Assembly: GCA_021811325.1 (NCBI GenBank) | Contig: JAJZPE010000015.1 | Location: 1 to 33,367 of the forward strand | Length of the DNA stretch: 33,367 bases | Direction of reading: 5' to 3' | Origin: Bacillota bacterium | Lineage (GTDB): Bacteria; Bacillota; Sulfobacillia; JAJYWN01; JAJZPE01 | Shown: in pieces, positions 8,367-16,778 of the stretch | How the letters are laid out: each line of letters begins with the position of its first letter | How positions within the stretch are numbered: the stretch's first letter is position 1 | Made by a program: the position numbers and the translations under genes | The notes under the pieces: model-generated | Told to the model about the DNA's origin: nothing | Database searches by the model: none | What the model saw: only the letters and a program-made list of their open reading frames with translations

Positions 8367-9656
8367 TTGACTGAAGCAAAGCGGCGACGCCTCCGGTCAC
8401 TGGGCCAGGCCCTCGACCGCCTGGCAAGGAAACCGCGCCGGCTGGCCATCGGCCTGATGTCGGGAACCTCGGTCGACGCGGTGACCGCCGCCGCCGTTGA
8501 GATTTCCGGCCGTTACACGTTGGAACGCGGCCGGCCGCGCCTACGTCTTCTGGGGCTGGCCCACGTGCCCTACCCGTCCGAGTTGCGCCGGAGCGTCTTT
8601 GAAGCGTTCGAGCCCGGCCGGGCCGGGGCCGACAAGCTCTCGCCGCTCAACGCGGCCATCGGCGAGGCCTTCGCGACGGCCGCGCGGGCCGCGGCGGCGG
8701 AGGCCGGCCTGCCCATCGGGGGCTTCGACTTCATCGGCTCCCACGGCCAGACGGTCTGGCACCAGCCCGACCCGGTGGAAGTGGACTTGCCCGGCGGGGC
8801 CCGGCCCATCGTCTCCACCCTGCAACTCGGCGAACCGGCGGTCATCGCCGAGCGGACCGGACTGACCGTCGTCGCCGGCTTTCGCGGGCGTGACATGGCC
8901 CTTGGGGGGCAGGGGGCGCCCCTCGTGCCGCTCTTCGACTTCCTCGTTTATGGGGACGGCCGCCGCTCCCTGGCCTTGCAGAACCTGGGCGGCATCGCCA
9001 ACGTCACCATCCTGCCGGCCGGGCGCCGGCTGGCCGACGTCTTCGCCTTCGATTCGGGTCCGGGGAACATGCTCATCGACGCCTTCATCGAGGAGGCCAC
9101 CGGGGGGGCCGAAGGCTTCGACCGCGACGGGCTGCGGGCCGCCCGGGGCCGCGTCTCCCAGGAACTGCTGGCCGAACTGCTGGCCCATCCCTACTTTTCC
9201 CGGACGCCCCCGAAGTCAACCGGTCGCGAGGAATTCGGCCGGCCGTTCGCCCGGCGGGTGAGGGCCAGGGCCCTGGCCTTGGGCCTTTCGGACGACGACC
9301 TCGTCGCCACGGCCACCGAGTTCACCGCGGCTTCCATCGCCGACGCCTATGGCCGCTTCGTCCGGCCGCGCTGCCGCTTGTCACGGGTGGTCCTGGCGGG
9401 CGGCGGTAGCCGCAACCCGGTTCTGGTGGCGGCGATCAAACGGCGACTGGGCGGCCCCGGCGGAATCGGCCTGAAGCCGGGTCAAATCGTCTTCCAAGAC
9501 GAACTCGGCCTCCCGGCCGAAGCCAAGGAGGCCGTCGCTTTCGCTCTTCTCGCCGATGTAACCCTACGCGGCCTGCCCGGCAACGTGCCGGGGGCCACCG
9601 GCGCGTCCCGCCCGGCCATCCTTGGAGTGATCGCGCCGGCACCCTCGGCAAGTTGA
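8367..9656 (+). CDS. anmK: Anhydro-N-acetylmuramic acid kinase
   Basis: GLMSGTSVDAVTAA, SHGQTVWHQP, NLGGIANVTILP, FDSGPGNMLIDA. TTG start at 8367 behind GAGGAGGG preferred over track start 8232. Confidence 0.9.
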   Translation: MTEAKRRRLRSLGQALDRLARKPRRLAIGLMSGTSVDAVTAAAVEISGRYTLERGRPRLRLLGLAHVPYPSELRRSVFEAFEPGRAGADKLSPLNAAIGEAFATAARAAAAEAGLPIGGFDFIGSHGQTVWHQPDPVEVDLPGGARPIVSTLQLGEPAVIAERTGLTVVAGFRGRDMALGGQGAPLVPLFDFLVYGDGRRSLALQNLGGIANVTILPAGRRLADVFAFDSGPGNMLIDAFIEEATGGAEGFDRDGLRAARGRVSQELLAELLAHPYFSRTPPKSTGREEFGRPFARRVRARALALGLSDDDLVATATEFTAASIADAYGRFVRPRCRLSRVVLAGGGSRNPVLVAAIKRRLGGPGGIGLKPGQIVFQDELGLPAEAKEAVAFALLADVTLRGLPGNVPGATGASRPAILGVIAPAPSAS

Positions 9657-9692
9657 CCGATTGAGCCCTCGTTCGAGCGCCTTTCGTCTGTC

Positions 9693-9721
9693 TTTACTGG
9701 CAGCTGAACACCTGCTACAAT
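9693..9721 (+). promoter_or_regulatory. Sigma-A-like promoter with extended -10
   Basis: TTTACT (9693-9698), 17 bp spacer, TGC-TACAAT (-10 9716-9721), about 57 bp before the 9779 CDS. Confidence 0.6.
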
Positions 9722-9778
9722 GGAGTGTCTTAGCTGAGCACCAGATCTGTTTTTGGGTGCATCGGGAGAGGATCACTC

Positions 9779-10705
9779 ATGAATGTCCCGCTTCAGCCGG
9801 TCGCCGGCGGACGGCTGTTAATCCGTCCGCGACGCCGGGCTAATAGAGTGTTGCGCACCGCCCTCATGAGCCTCGTCGCCCTGGCCGTCGTTGCGGCCGC
9901 CGTCGTCGGCTATCTTTCTCATGTCGACGCCAGGCCGGTCGCCGGCGCGGCTGTGCTCACGGCCGTCGCTCAAGGACCGGCTTTGACCTCGGCGCGCCCG
10001 CTGAAGGTCATGACCTTCAACATCCGCCACGCCGAGGGCCTCGACGGCCGCGTCTCCACCGAACGCATCGCCGAAGTCATCCGGGCCTCCGGCGCCGACG
10101 TGGTCGGCCTCCAGGAGGTCGACCGGCGCCTGCCGCGCAGCGGCTGGCAAGACCAGGTCCGGCAGATCGCCACGCGGCTCGGCTACGACTACGCCTTCGG
10201 CCGGAACCTGGGGGCCGGGCCGGTCGGCTTCGGGAACGCTATCCTCAGCCGCTACCCGATCGCCGGCCGCGAGAACCTCGCCCTGCCCGGCCGGCTCGAG
10301 CCGCGTGGGGCGCTGGTCGTGACCATCGACGTCGGGCCCAAGTCGCCGGTGACTTTCATTGACACCCACCTCGGCCTGTCCACGGCCGACCGCCAGACCC
10401 AGCTCGGCGCCATCGTCGAAGACCTCAGGAAGCTCATCGGCCCGGTCATCCTGGTCGGCGACTTCAACGACCCGCCCGGGGCCCCGGAGCAGGCGAAGCT
10501 CACCGGGCTCCTGCACGACAGCTACGCCGGCAGTGAGAAGGTCTCCGGCGAGGGCACCTTCGGCGTCGAGGCGGGCAAGCCGGGCGAGCGCATCGACTTC
10601 GTCTGGTTGTCCCCCGACCTCAAGTCGCTCTCCTGGAGCGCCGTCCCGTCTCAGGCCTCGGACCACCTGCCCGTCGTCGTCGAGGTCGCGCCGGCCTCAC
10701 GCTGA
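9779..10705 (+). CDS. Endonuclease/exonuclease/phosphatase family protein with N-terminal TM anchor
   Basis: KVMTFNIRHAEG, VGLQEVDRR, VILVGDFND, SDHLPVVVEV. Confidence 0.9.
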   Translation: MNVPLQPVAGGRLLIRPRRRANRVLRTALMSLVALAVVAAAVVGYLSHVDARPVAGAAVLTAVAQGPALTSARPLKVMTFNIRHAEGLDGRVSTERIAEVIRASGADVVGLQEVDRRLPRSGWQDQVRQIATRLGYDYAFGRNLGAGPVGFGNAILSRYPIAGRENLALPGRLEPRGALVVTIDVGPKSPVTFIDTHLGLSTADRQTQLGAIVEDLRKLIGPVILVGDFNDPPGAPEQAKLTGLLHDSYAGSEKVSGEGTFGVEAGKPGERIDFVWLSPDLKSLSWSAVPSQASDHLPVVVEVAPASR

Positions 10706-10777
10706 ATGGCCGCCCCAACGGCCGACCGGTGCGGCTCCATTCCCGTGGCTCACTCACGCGGCTCTGGGGGTGACCCG

Positions 10778-11506
10778 TTGAAGCTCGTCGTGGCCCCGGA
10801 CTATGAGACCCTCACCGAACTCGCGGCCGACTTCATCGCCGAGACGGTGGCCGACAAACCCGATGCGGTGCTGGCCCTCCCGACGGGGAGCACGCCGCTC
10901 GGCGCCTACCGGCGTCTCATCCTCAAGGCCCGTCACGGGCACCTGGACCTCAGCCGGGTGACCACTTTCAACCTCGACGAGTACGTCGGGGTGGGTCTTC
11001 GCGACCCGCTCAGTTACCACGCCTACATGACCGAGCACCTCTTCAGCCAGGTGAACGTCGACCCGGCGCGGATTCACCTACCGGACGGGCTGGCCCCCGA
11101 CCCCGAGGCCGAAGGTCGCCGTTACGAGGCCGAGATCACCCGGGCCGGCGGGATTGACCTGGCCGTCCTGGGCATCGGGGCCAACGGGCACATCGGCTTC
11201 AACGAGCCGGGCGGTCCGTTCGAGTCGCGGACCCGGCCCGTCCGCCTATCGGCCGAGACCATCGTCGCCATGCAGGCCGAGGCGCCCAGCGAAGGCCGCC
11301 TCCCCGTGACCGCCCTGACCCTGGGCATAGCCACCATCATGGAGGCCCGCCAGGTGCTCCTGCTGGCGGCCGGCCCGGAGAAGGCCGAAGCCGTCGCCCG
11401 CGCCCTCCAGGGGCCCGTCGACGTGGCCGTTCCGGCCTCCGTATTGCAACGCCACCCCCGGGCCACGTTCCTCGTCGACCGGGAGGCGGCCTCGCGGCTG
11501 AAGTGA
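10778..11506 (+). CDS. nagB: Glucosamine-6-phosphate deaminase
   Basis: ALPTGSTPLGAYRRL, FNLDEYVG, GIGANGHIGFNEPG; TTG 10778 behind GGGGGTGA preferred over track start 10706. Confidence 0.92.
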   Translation: MKLVVAPDYETLTELAADFIAETVADKPDAVLALPTGSTPLGAYRRLILKARHGHLDLSRVTTFNLDEYVGVGLRDPLSYHAYMTEHLFSQVNVDPARIHLPDGLAPDPEAEGRRYEAEITRAGGIDLAVLGIGANGHIGFNEPGGPFESRTRPVRLSAETIVAMQAEAPSEGRLPVTALTLGIATIMEARQVLLLAAGPEKAEAVARALQGPVDVAVPASVLQRHPRATFLVDREAASRLK

Positions 11507-11597
11507 CACCGCATCCAAGCAGCCCCGCGCCGCCCGCCCGAGGCGGGCATAATAGGCTGGAACGCCAGGCGCACGAAAGGGGCTGAACTATAGGGCC

Positions 11598-12560
11598 ATG
11601 ACCGACGACAACGGGTTCTCCTGGAACCAGCCGCGACCGCTCGACCCGAGCCTGCGCGCCCGGGACTTCGAGATCTTCGCCGACTACCACACCCACACCG
11701 TTTACAGCCACGGCAAGGGGACGATTGAGGACAACCTCCTCGCCGCCAGGGAGAAGGGTCTCAGCGAGGTGGCCATCACCGACCACGGCCCGTCCGCCCT
11801 TGGCATCGGGATCCGCGAGGTCAAGACCCTCGAGGTCATCAAGGCCCGGACGACGCACTACAACCGGCTCTTCGCCGACATCCGCGTCCTGGCCGGCGTC
11901 GAGGCCAACGTCATCACCACCGACGGCCGCCTCGACCTGCCCAAGGAGGCTCTCAAGGACCTCGACCTCCGCGTGGCCGGCCTGCACTGGCAGATCATCC
12001 CGGCGTCGGCGGCCGACGGCTTCGACCTCGTCCTCAACAACCTCGTCCTGGCCAAGCTCAGCCGGCGGATGCGGCGCCGGGCCCGCCGGGTCAACACCAA
12101 GGCCATCGTCGAGGCCATCAACCGCTACGACCTCGACATCATCAGCCATCCCGGGCTGAAGATGGACGTCGACACCCACGAGCTGGCCCGGGCCGCCGCC
12201 CGCCGGGGCACGGCCCTGGAGATAAGCGCCGGCCACCCGTACATGACCGTCGACTTCATCCGCATCGGCCTGAAAGAAGGGGTCAAGTTCTCCATCGACA
12301 GCGACGCCCATCGGCCGGCCAACGTCGGCCGCCTGGAATCGGGGGTGCGCCTGGCCGAGCGGGCGGGCGTGACCGCCGCCGACCTGATCAACGCCCGCCC
12401 TGTCCGCGCCCGCCAGGCCGCCGCCGCCCGCCGCGCCGAGGCCCGCGTCGCGCTGGCCGAGGAGCTCGCCCCGCCGCCGCCCCCTTCGCCTGCGCCGGGA
12501 CGCTCGACCGCGCCAAAACGCGATAATTACAGGAAAATCCCCCGGGTCCGCCGAACTTGA
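11598..12560 (+). CDS. PHP-domain phosphoesterase
   Basis: DYHTHTVYSHGKGTIEDN, AITDHGP, GVEANV, ISHPG, SIDSDAHRP. Confidence 0.9.
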   Translation: MTDDNGFSWNQPRPLDPSLRARDFEIFADYHTHTVYSHGKGTIEDNLLAAREKGLSEVAITDHGPSALGIGIREVKTLEVIKARTTHYNRLFADIRVLAGVEANVITTDGRLDLPKEALKDLDLRVAGLHWQIIPASAADGFDLVLNNLVLAKLSRRMRRRARRVNTKAIVEAINRYDLDIISHPGLKMDVDTHELARAAARRGTALEISAGHPYMTVDFIRIGLKEGVKFSIDSDAHRPANVGRLESGVRLAERAGVTAADLINARPVRARQAAAARRAEARVALAEELAPPPPPSPAPGRSTAPKRDNYRKIPRVRRT

Positions 12561-12594
12561 GCAGTCAAGAAGGGCGTCCCCGGGAGGCCAGGCC

Positions 12595-13482
12595 ATGAAG
12601 AACGTCCGCTTCGTCATCATCTCCGGGCTATCCGGCGCAGGCAAGACCCGCGTCCTCCAGTCATTGGAGGACCTCGGCTATTTCTGTGTCGACAATCTGC
12701 CGCCCGGGCTGATCCCGAAGTTCGCCGAGCTGTGCTCGCAGCCCGAGAACAAGCTGACGCGGGTGGCCCTGGTGACCGACATCCGCGGTGGGGAGTTCTT
12801 CGACAGCCTCTTCGAGTCCCTCGAATACCTCGAAGAGAGCGGCTTCCCCTACCAGATCCTCTTCCTCGAGGCCGACGACGAGACCCTGATCCGGCGATAC
12901 AAAGAGACCCGGCGCCGCCACCCCCTGGCGCAGCAAGGGAGCGTCCTCGAGGGCATCCGCGAGGAACGCCTGCGCCTGCAGGAGTTGCGCGGCCGGGCCA
13001 CCTGGATCATCGACACCACCGACCTGACCCCCCAGAAGCTGCGGGAGCAGATCGTCGAGATCTTCTCCCGGGACGAGGGCCTGCAGCGGCTGATCATCAC
13101 CCTCGTCTCCTACGGGTTCAAGCACGGCCTGCCGCTCGACGCCGACCTCATCTTCGACGTCCGCTTCCTGCCCAACCCGCACTACGTGGACAACCTGCGG
13201 CCCTTGGACGGCAACGACGAGCGGGTCCGCGAATACGTTATGAAGTGGCCGGCGGCCCAGAAGTTCCTGCGCCGCGTGCAGAGCCTGGTCGAGTTCCTCT
13301 TGCCCCACTATGAGAACGAGGGCAAGTCGCAGCTCACCGTGGGCATCGGCTGCACCGGCGGGCGTCACCGCTCGGTGGTCATCGCCGAGCGCCTGGCCGA
13401 GTGGCTCCGTGGGAAGGGGTACACCGTGCTGGTCGAACACCGTGACATCTCCCGCGAACCGGTGGGGGCGGGGGAACGATGA
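12595..13482 (+). CDS. rapZ: RNase adapter protein RapZ (P-loop)
   Basis: IISGLSGAGKTRVLQSLEDLGYFCVDNLPP; GCTGGRHRSVV near C-terminus. Confidence 0.97.
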   Translation: MKNVRFVIISGLSGAGKTRVLQSLEDLGYFCVDNLPPGLIPKFAELCSQPENKLTRVALVTDIRGGEFFDSLFESLEYLEESGFPYQILFLEADDETLIRRYKETRRRHPLAQQGSVLEGIREERLRLQELRGRATWIIDTTDLTPQKLREQIVEIFSRDEGLQRLIITLVSYGFKHGLPLDADLIFDVRFLPNPHYVDNLRPLDGNDERVREYVMKWPAAQKFLRRVQSLVEFLLPHYENEGKSQLTVGIGCTGGRHRSVVIAERLAEWLRGKGYTVLVEHRDISREPVGAGER

Positions 13483-14798
13483 GGTTTTTCCGCTGGCTCT
13501 ATCCCGGTCTGGGGGTCAAGCGCTGGCTCGCCCTCTTCACCCTGGGGGTCTTCCTGATCGCCGCGGGCCTCGCCGTGGCCGTCGACGTCCACGTCCTCGG
13601 TCAACTGGAGGAGGGCATGCGCAACCTCACCACGGCCGCCACCGGGCGCTTCGTGGCCAGGGGCATCCGCGGGGCGGTCCTCATCGTCCTCGGCGCGTTC
13701 CTGGCCTTCGTAGCCATGCAGCGGATCGTCCGCACAATCGTCCTCGGCGTGCTCCCGGCGGGCATCCAGGGCATCGCCAACACCATCTATCAGCGCCGCC
13801 AGCTGGCCCGCGGACCGCGGGTCGTGGCCATCGGCGGCGGGACCGGGCTGTCCGTCCTCCTCCGCGGCCTCAAGCAGTACACCAGCAACATCACGGCTAT
13901 CGTCACCGTCGCCGACGACGGCGGCAGCTCGGGGCGGCTCCGCCAGGAGATGGGCGTCCTGCCCCCCGGCGACATCCGCAACTGCCTCGTCGCCCTGGCC
14001 GACGCCGAGCCGATGATGCAGTCGCTCTTCCAGTACCGCTTCAAAGGCGGGCGGCTCGAGGGGCACAGCTTCGGCAACCTCTTCATCGCCGCCATGTCCG
14101 AGCTCACCGGTGATTTCGAAGAGGCCGTCCGGGCGTCCAGCAAGGTCCTGGCCATCCGCGGGCGGGTCCTCCCTTCGACCCTCGCCAAGGTCACCCTCAA
14201 CGCCGAGTTCGAAGACGGCACGGTCATCCGCGGTGAGACGAACATCTCGAAAAGCTTCAAGCGGATCAAGCGTGTTTTCCTCAAACCCGAGGACCACGAG
14301 GGGGAAGTCATCGAGGCCGTCCCCGAGGCCGTCGAAGCCATCGGCTCGGCCGACCTGGTCATCCTCGGGCCCGGTAGCCTCTACACCAGCGTCGTGCCCA
14401 ACCTGGCGGTGTCCGGACTGGCCGAGGCCGTCCGGAACACGCCGGCCCGGGTGGTCTACATCGTCAACGTCATGACCCAGCCGGGGGAGACCGACGGCCT
14501 TGACGCCGCCGACCACGTCCGGGCCGTGCTCAGCCAGCTTGGACCCGGGGCGGTGGACTCCGTCGTGGTCGCCGGTGACTCCATCCCTCAGGCCCGCCTG
14601 AGGGCCTACGCCGAGTTGGGGGCCCACCCGGTCACGGCCGCCCCCAAGAGTCTCGAGGAACTGCCTGTGAAGACGGTCAGGGCCCAGGTCATCGCAGCTA
14701 CCGGTCTGATCCGGCACGACCCCGACCGGCTGGCCAAAGCGGTCCTGCGGCTGGCGGAGGTGAACCGGCCTGTCGTTCGCCGAGACGACCAAGGATGA
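13479..14798 (+). CDS. yvcK: Gluconeogenesis factor YvcK/CofD-like with N-terminal membrane region
   Basis: VVAIGGGTGLSVLLRGLKQYTSNITAIVTVADDGGSSGRLR; two hydrophobic segments in first ~95 aa; ATGA overlap with rapZ. Confidence 0.95.
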   Translation: MRFFRWLYPGLGVKRWLALFTLGVFLIAAGLAVAVDVHVLGQLEEGMRNLTTAATGRFVARGIRGAVLIVLGAFLAFVAMQRIVRTIVLGVLPAGIQGIANTIYQRRQLARGPRVVAIGGGTGLSVLLRGLKQYTSNITAIVTVADDGGSSGRLRQEMGVLPPGDIRNCLVALADAEPMMQSLFQYRFKGGRLEGHSFGNLFIAAMSELTGDFEEAVRASSKVLAIRGRVLPSTLAKVTLNAEFEDGTVIRGETNISKSFKRIKRVFLKPEDHEGEVIEAVPEAVEAIGSADLVILGPGSLYTSVVPNLAVSGLAEAVRNTPARVVYIVNVMTQPGETDGLDAADHVRAVLSQLGPGAVDSVVVAGDSIPQARLRAYAELGAHPVTAAPKSLEELPVKTVRAQVIAATGLIRHDPDRLAKAVLRLAEVNRPVVRRDDQG

Positions 14799-15756
14799 AC
14801 TGGCCCGCCTGCCCATCGACCGCGACTGCTGCCGCCTCGCCGAACTGGCGGGGCTGGCCCGTTCCGTGGGGAGCCTGGAGATATCCGGGCCCGAGGGCGC
14901 CGGCGGCACCGGCCACCTCCACCTGAAGCTGGCCTCGGAGAACGCGGCCGTCGCCCGCAAGGCCTTCTCGCTGGTCAAGGGCCTGCTCCACACGAGCAGC
15001 GAGGTCACTGTCGAGCGACAGCAGAGGCTTCGCCGGGCCAACCGCTATGTGGTCCGGGCCATCGTCCCCGGGGGTTCGGCCCACCCGATGCTCCACCACC
15101 TGGGGCTGCTGGACCGGCGCGGCGCGGTCACCGGGTCGAGCCCCAGCGCGCTCATCGGTCGGGCCTGCTGCCGCCGGGCCTTCCTGCGCGGGGCCTTCAT
15201 GGGTTCAGGCTTCGTCAGCGAACCCAAGCACCCGTACCACCTGGAGCTGGTCTTCAGCCGCCGCGAACTGGCCGACCAGGTCATCGAACTGATGGCCTCT
15301 TTCGGCCTCCGGGCCCGCGTCGCCGCCCGCAAGGACTCGTTCCTCGTCTACCTGAAAGATGGCGAGCAGATCGGCCAGTTCCTGAACGTCATCGGGGCCC
15401 ACCGGGCTCTCCTCAACTACGAGAACGTCCGTATCACCAAGGGCATGCGCAACCGGGTCAACCGGCTCGTCAACATGGAGACGGCCAACCTGGCCAAGGT
15501 CGCCCAGGCCGCGGTCAGGCAGCGGGAGGCGATCGAGAAGATTACCCGGACCACCGGGCTGAGATCCCTGTCGCCGGGCCTGGTCGAAGCGGCCAAACTG
15601 CGTCTCGATCACCCGGAAGCGACCCTCGAGGAACTGAGCCAGCTGTCCAGCCCGCACGTCAGCAAATCGGGCATCAACCACCGCCTCCGCCGGCTCGTCC
15701 GCCTGGCCGACGAACTGGCCGAAGACCCAAAGGAACTCGCCGACCATCCCACCTGA
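14770..15756 (+). CDS. whiA: Sporulation/division transcription factor WhiA
   Basis: N-terminal SFAETTKDELARLPIDRDCCRLAELAGLARSVGSLEISG extends upstream of track start 14866; in-frame TGA at 14761-14763 leaves CTG 14770 as the best start; C-terminal HTH LTLEELSQLSSPHVSKSGINHRLRRL-type motif. Confidence 0.92.
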   Translation: MSFAETTKDELARLPIDRDCCRLAELAGLARSVGSLEISGPEGAGGTGHLHLKLASENAAVARKAFSLVKGLLHTSSEVTVERQQRLRRANRYVVRAIVPGGSAHPMLHHLGLLDRRGAVTGSSPSALIGRACCRRAFLRGAFMGSGFVSEPKHPYHLELVFSRRELADQVIELMASFGLRARVAARKDSFLVYLKDGEQIGQFLNVIGAHRALLNYENVRITKGMRNRVNRLVNMETANLAKVAQAAVRQREAIEKITRTTGLRSLSPGLVEAAKLRLDHPEATLEELSQLSSPHVSKSGINHRLRRLVRLADELAEDPKELADHPT

Positions 15757-15815
15757 GGTCGGCCGTCGCCATCGCTGTCGTCCCCAGCCAGAACCACTAA
15801 ACATTACCGGCGCAA

Positions 15816-15840
15816 GCCCCCGCACTGGCGGGGGCCATTT
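15816..15840 (+). terminator. Hairpin terminator after whiA
   Basis: GCCCCCGC-ACTG-GCGGGGGC perfect 8-bp stem followed by CATTTTGCTT. Confidence 0.65.
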
Positions 15841-16142
15841 TGCTTCTAGCTGAAGGAGAAAACTCGGGTGTCGTGGAAACAAAAGAAAGTTATGCTGCGT
15901 GCAACACAGCACAGTCCGGTTTCGGGGGGTGGTTCCATCCCGGGGCCCCGCCAATGGCCGTAGATTCCGCCGCCGGAACCCGCCGTTCGCTCTCTCAACC
16001 GCATGAAGACTCTATCGGTGGCCTTATCTTGCAGTAAGCGTTGTGCTTGTTTTCTCTGTCACAACCGGCCGTCGCCTCGGGACAAGCGCTTGGAACCCTT
16101 CTGCCGGCCCCGTGAGATCTGACATCCGCGAGGAAGAAAGGG

Positions 16143-16778
16143 ATGGAGATGGAGGTCTTAAACTTAACCGCGGTCGGCCCCGCCGGACCCGCCTTCGCCG
16201 CCCAGGTGGGCGCGGAGGCCGGCACGAACGCCTTCAGCTGCTATCAATGCGGCAAGTGCTCGGCCGGCTGCCCACTCTCGTACGCCATGGACTACCAGCC
16301 GCGCCAGATCATGCGGTTGGTGCAACTCGGGCTGAAGGACGAGGCCCTCAAAAGCTCCACCATCTGGCTTTGCGCTTCCTGCGCGACCTGCACCACCCGC
16401 TGCCCGCGGGAGGTCCAGATCGCCGCGGTGATGGACACCCTCAGGGCCATGGCCCGCCGCGAGGGATACCCGTACAAGGAGCGGAGCGTAGCCGCGTTCC
16501 ACCGGGCCTTCCTCAACGGCGTCGCGTCCGGCGGCCGGGCTTATGAACTCGGGATGATCCTCGGGTACAAGCTATCCACGTTCGAAATGTTCAAGGACAT
16601 CGACCTCGGCCTGACCTGGCTGCGCCAGGGTAAGCTCAAGCTCCTCCCCGAGCGGATCAAGGGTTCGGCGAGCGTCCGGGACATCTTCGAGAAAGTCCGG
16701 AAGCTCGAGCAGGAAGAGGTTGCCAGGCAGCGCGAGGGCCGTCCGGCCGCCCACGAGGGAATGGAGGGACATTCATGA
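16143..16778 (+). CDS. hdrC: Heterodisulfide reductase subunit C-like [4Fe-4S] protein
   Basis: CYQCGKCSAGCP and CASCATCTTRCPREV ferredoxin motifs. Confidence 0.92.
   Translation: MEMEVLNLTAVGPAGPAFAAQVGAEAGTNAFSCYQCGKCSAGCPLSYAMDYQPRQIMRLVQLGLKDEALKSSTIWLCASCATCTTRCPREVQIAAVMDTLRAMARREGYPYKERSVAAFHRAFLNGVASGGRAYELGMILGYKLSTFEMFKDIDLGLTWLRQGKLKLLPERIKGSASVRDIFEKVRKLEQEEVARQREGRPAAHEGMEGHS

Noticed and set aside
11532-11548. GCCCGCC-CGA-GGCGGGC hairpin followed by CATAAT before the PHP gene
   Set aside because: No convincing -35 and no T-tract; not called as promoter or terminator.
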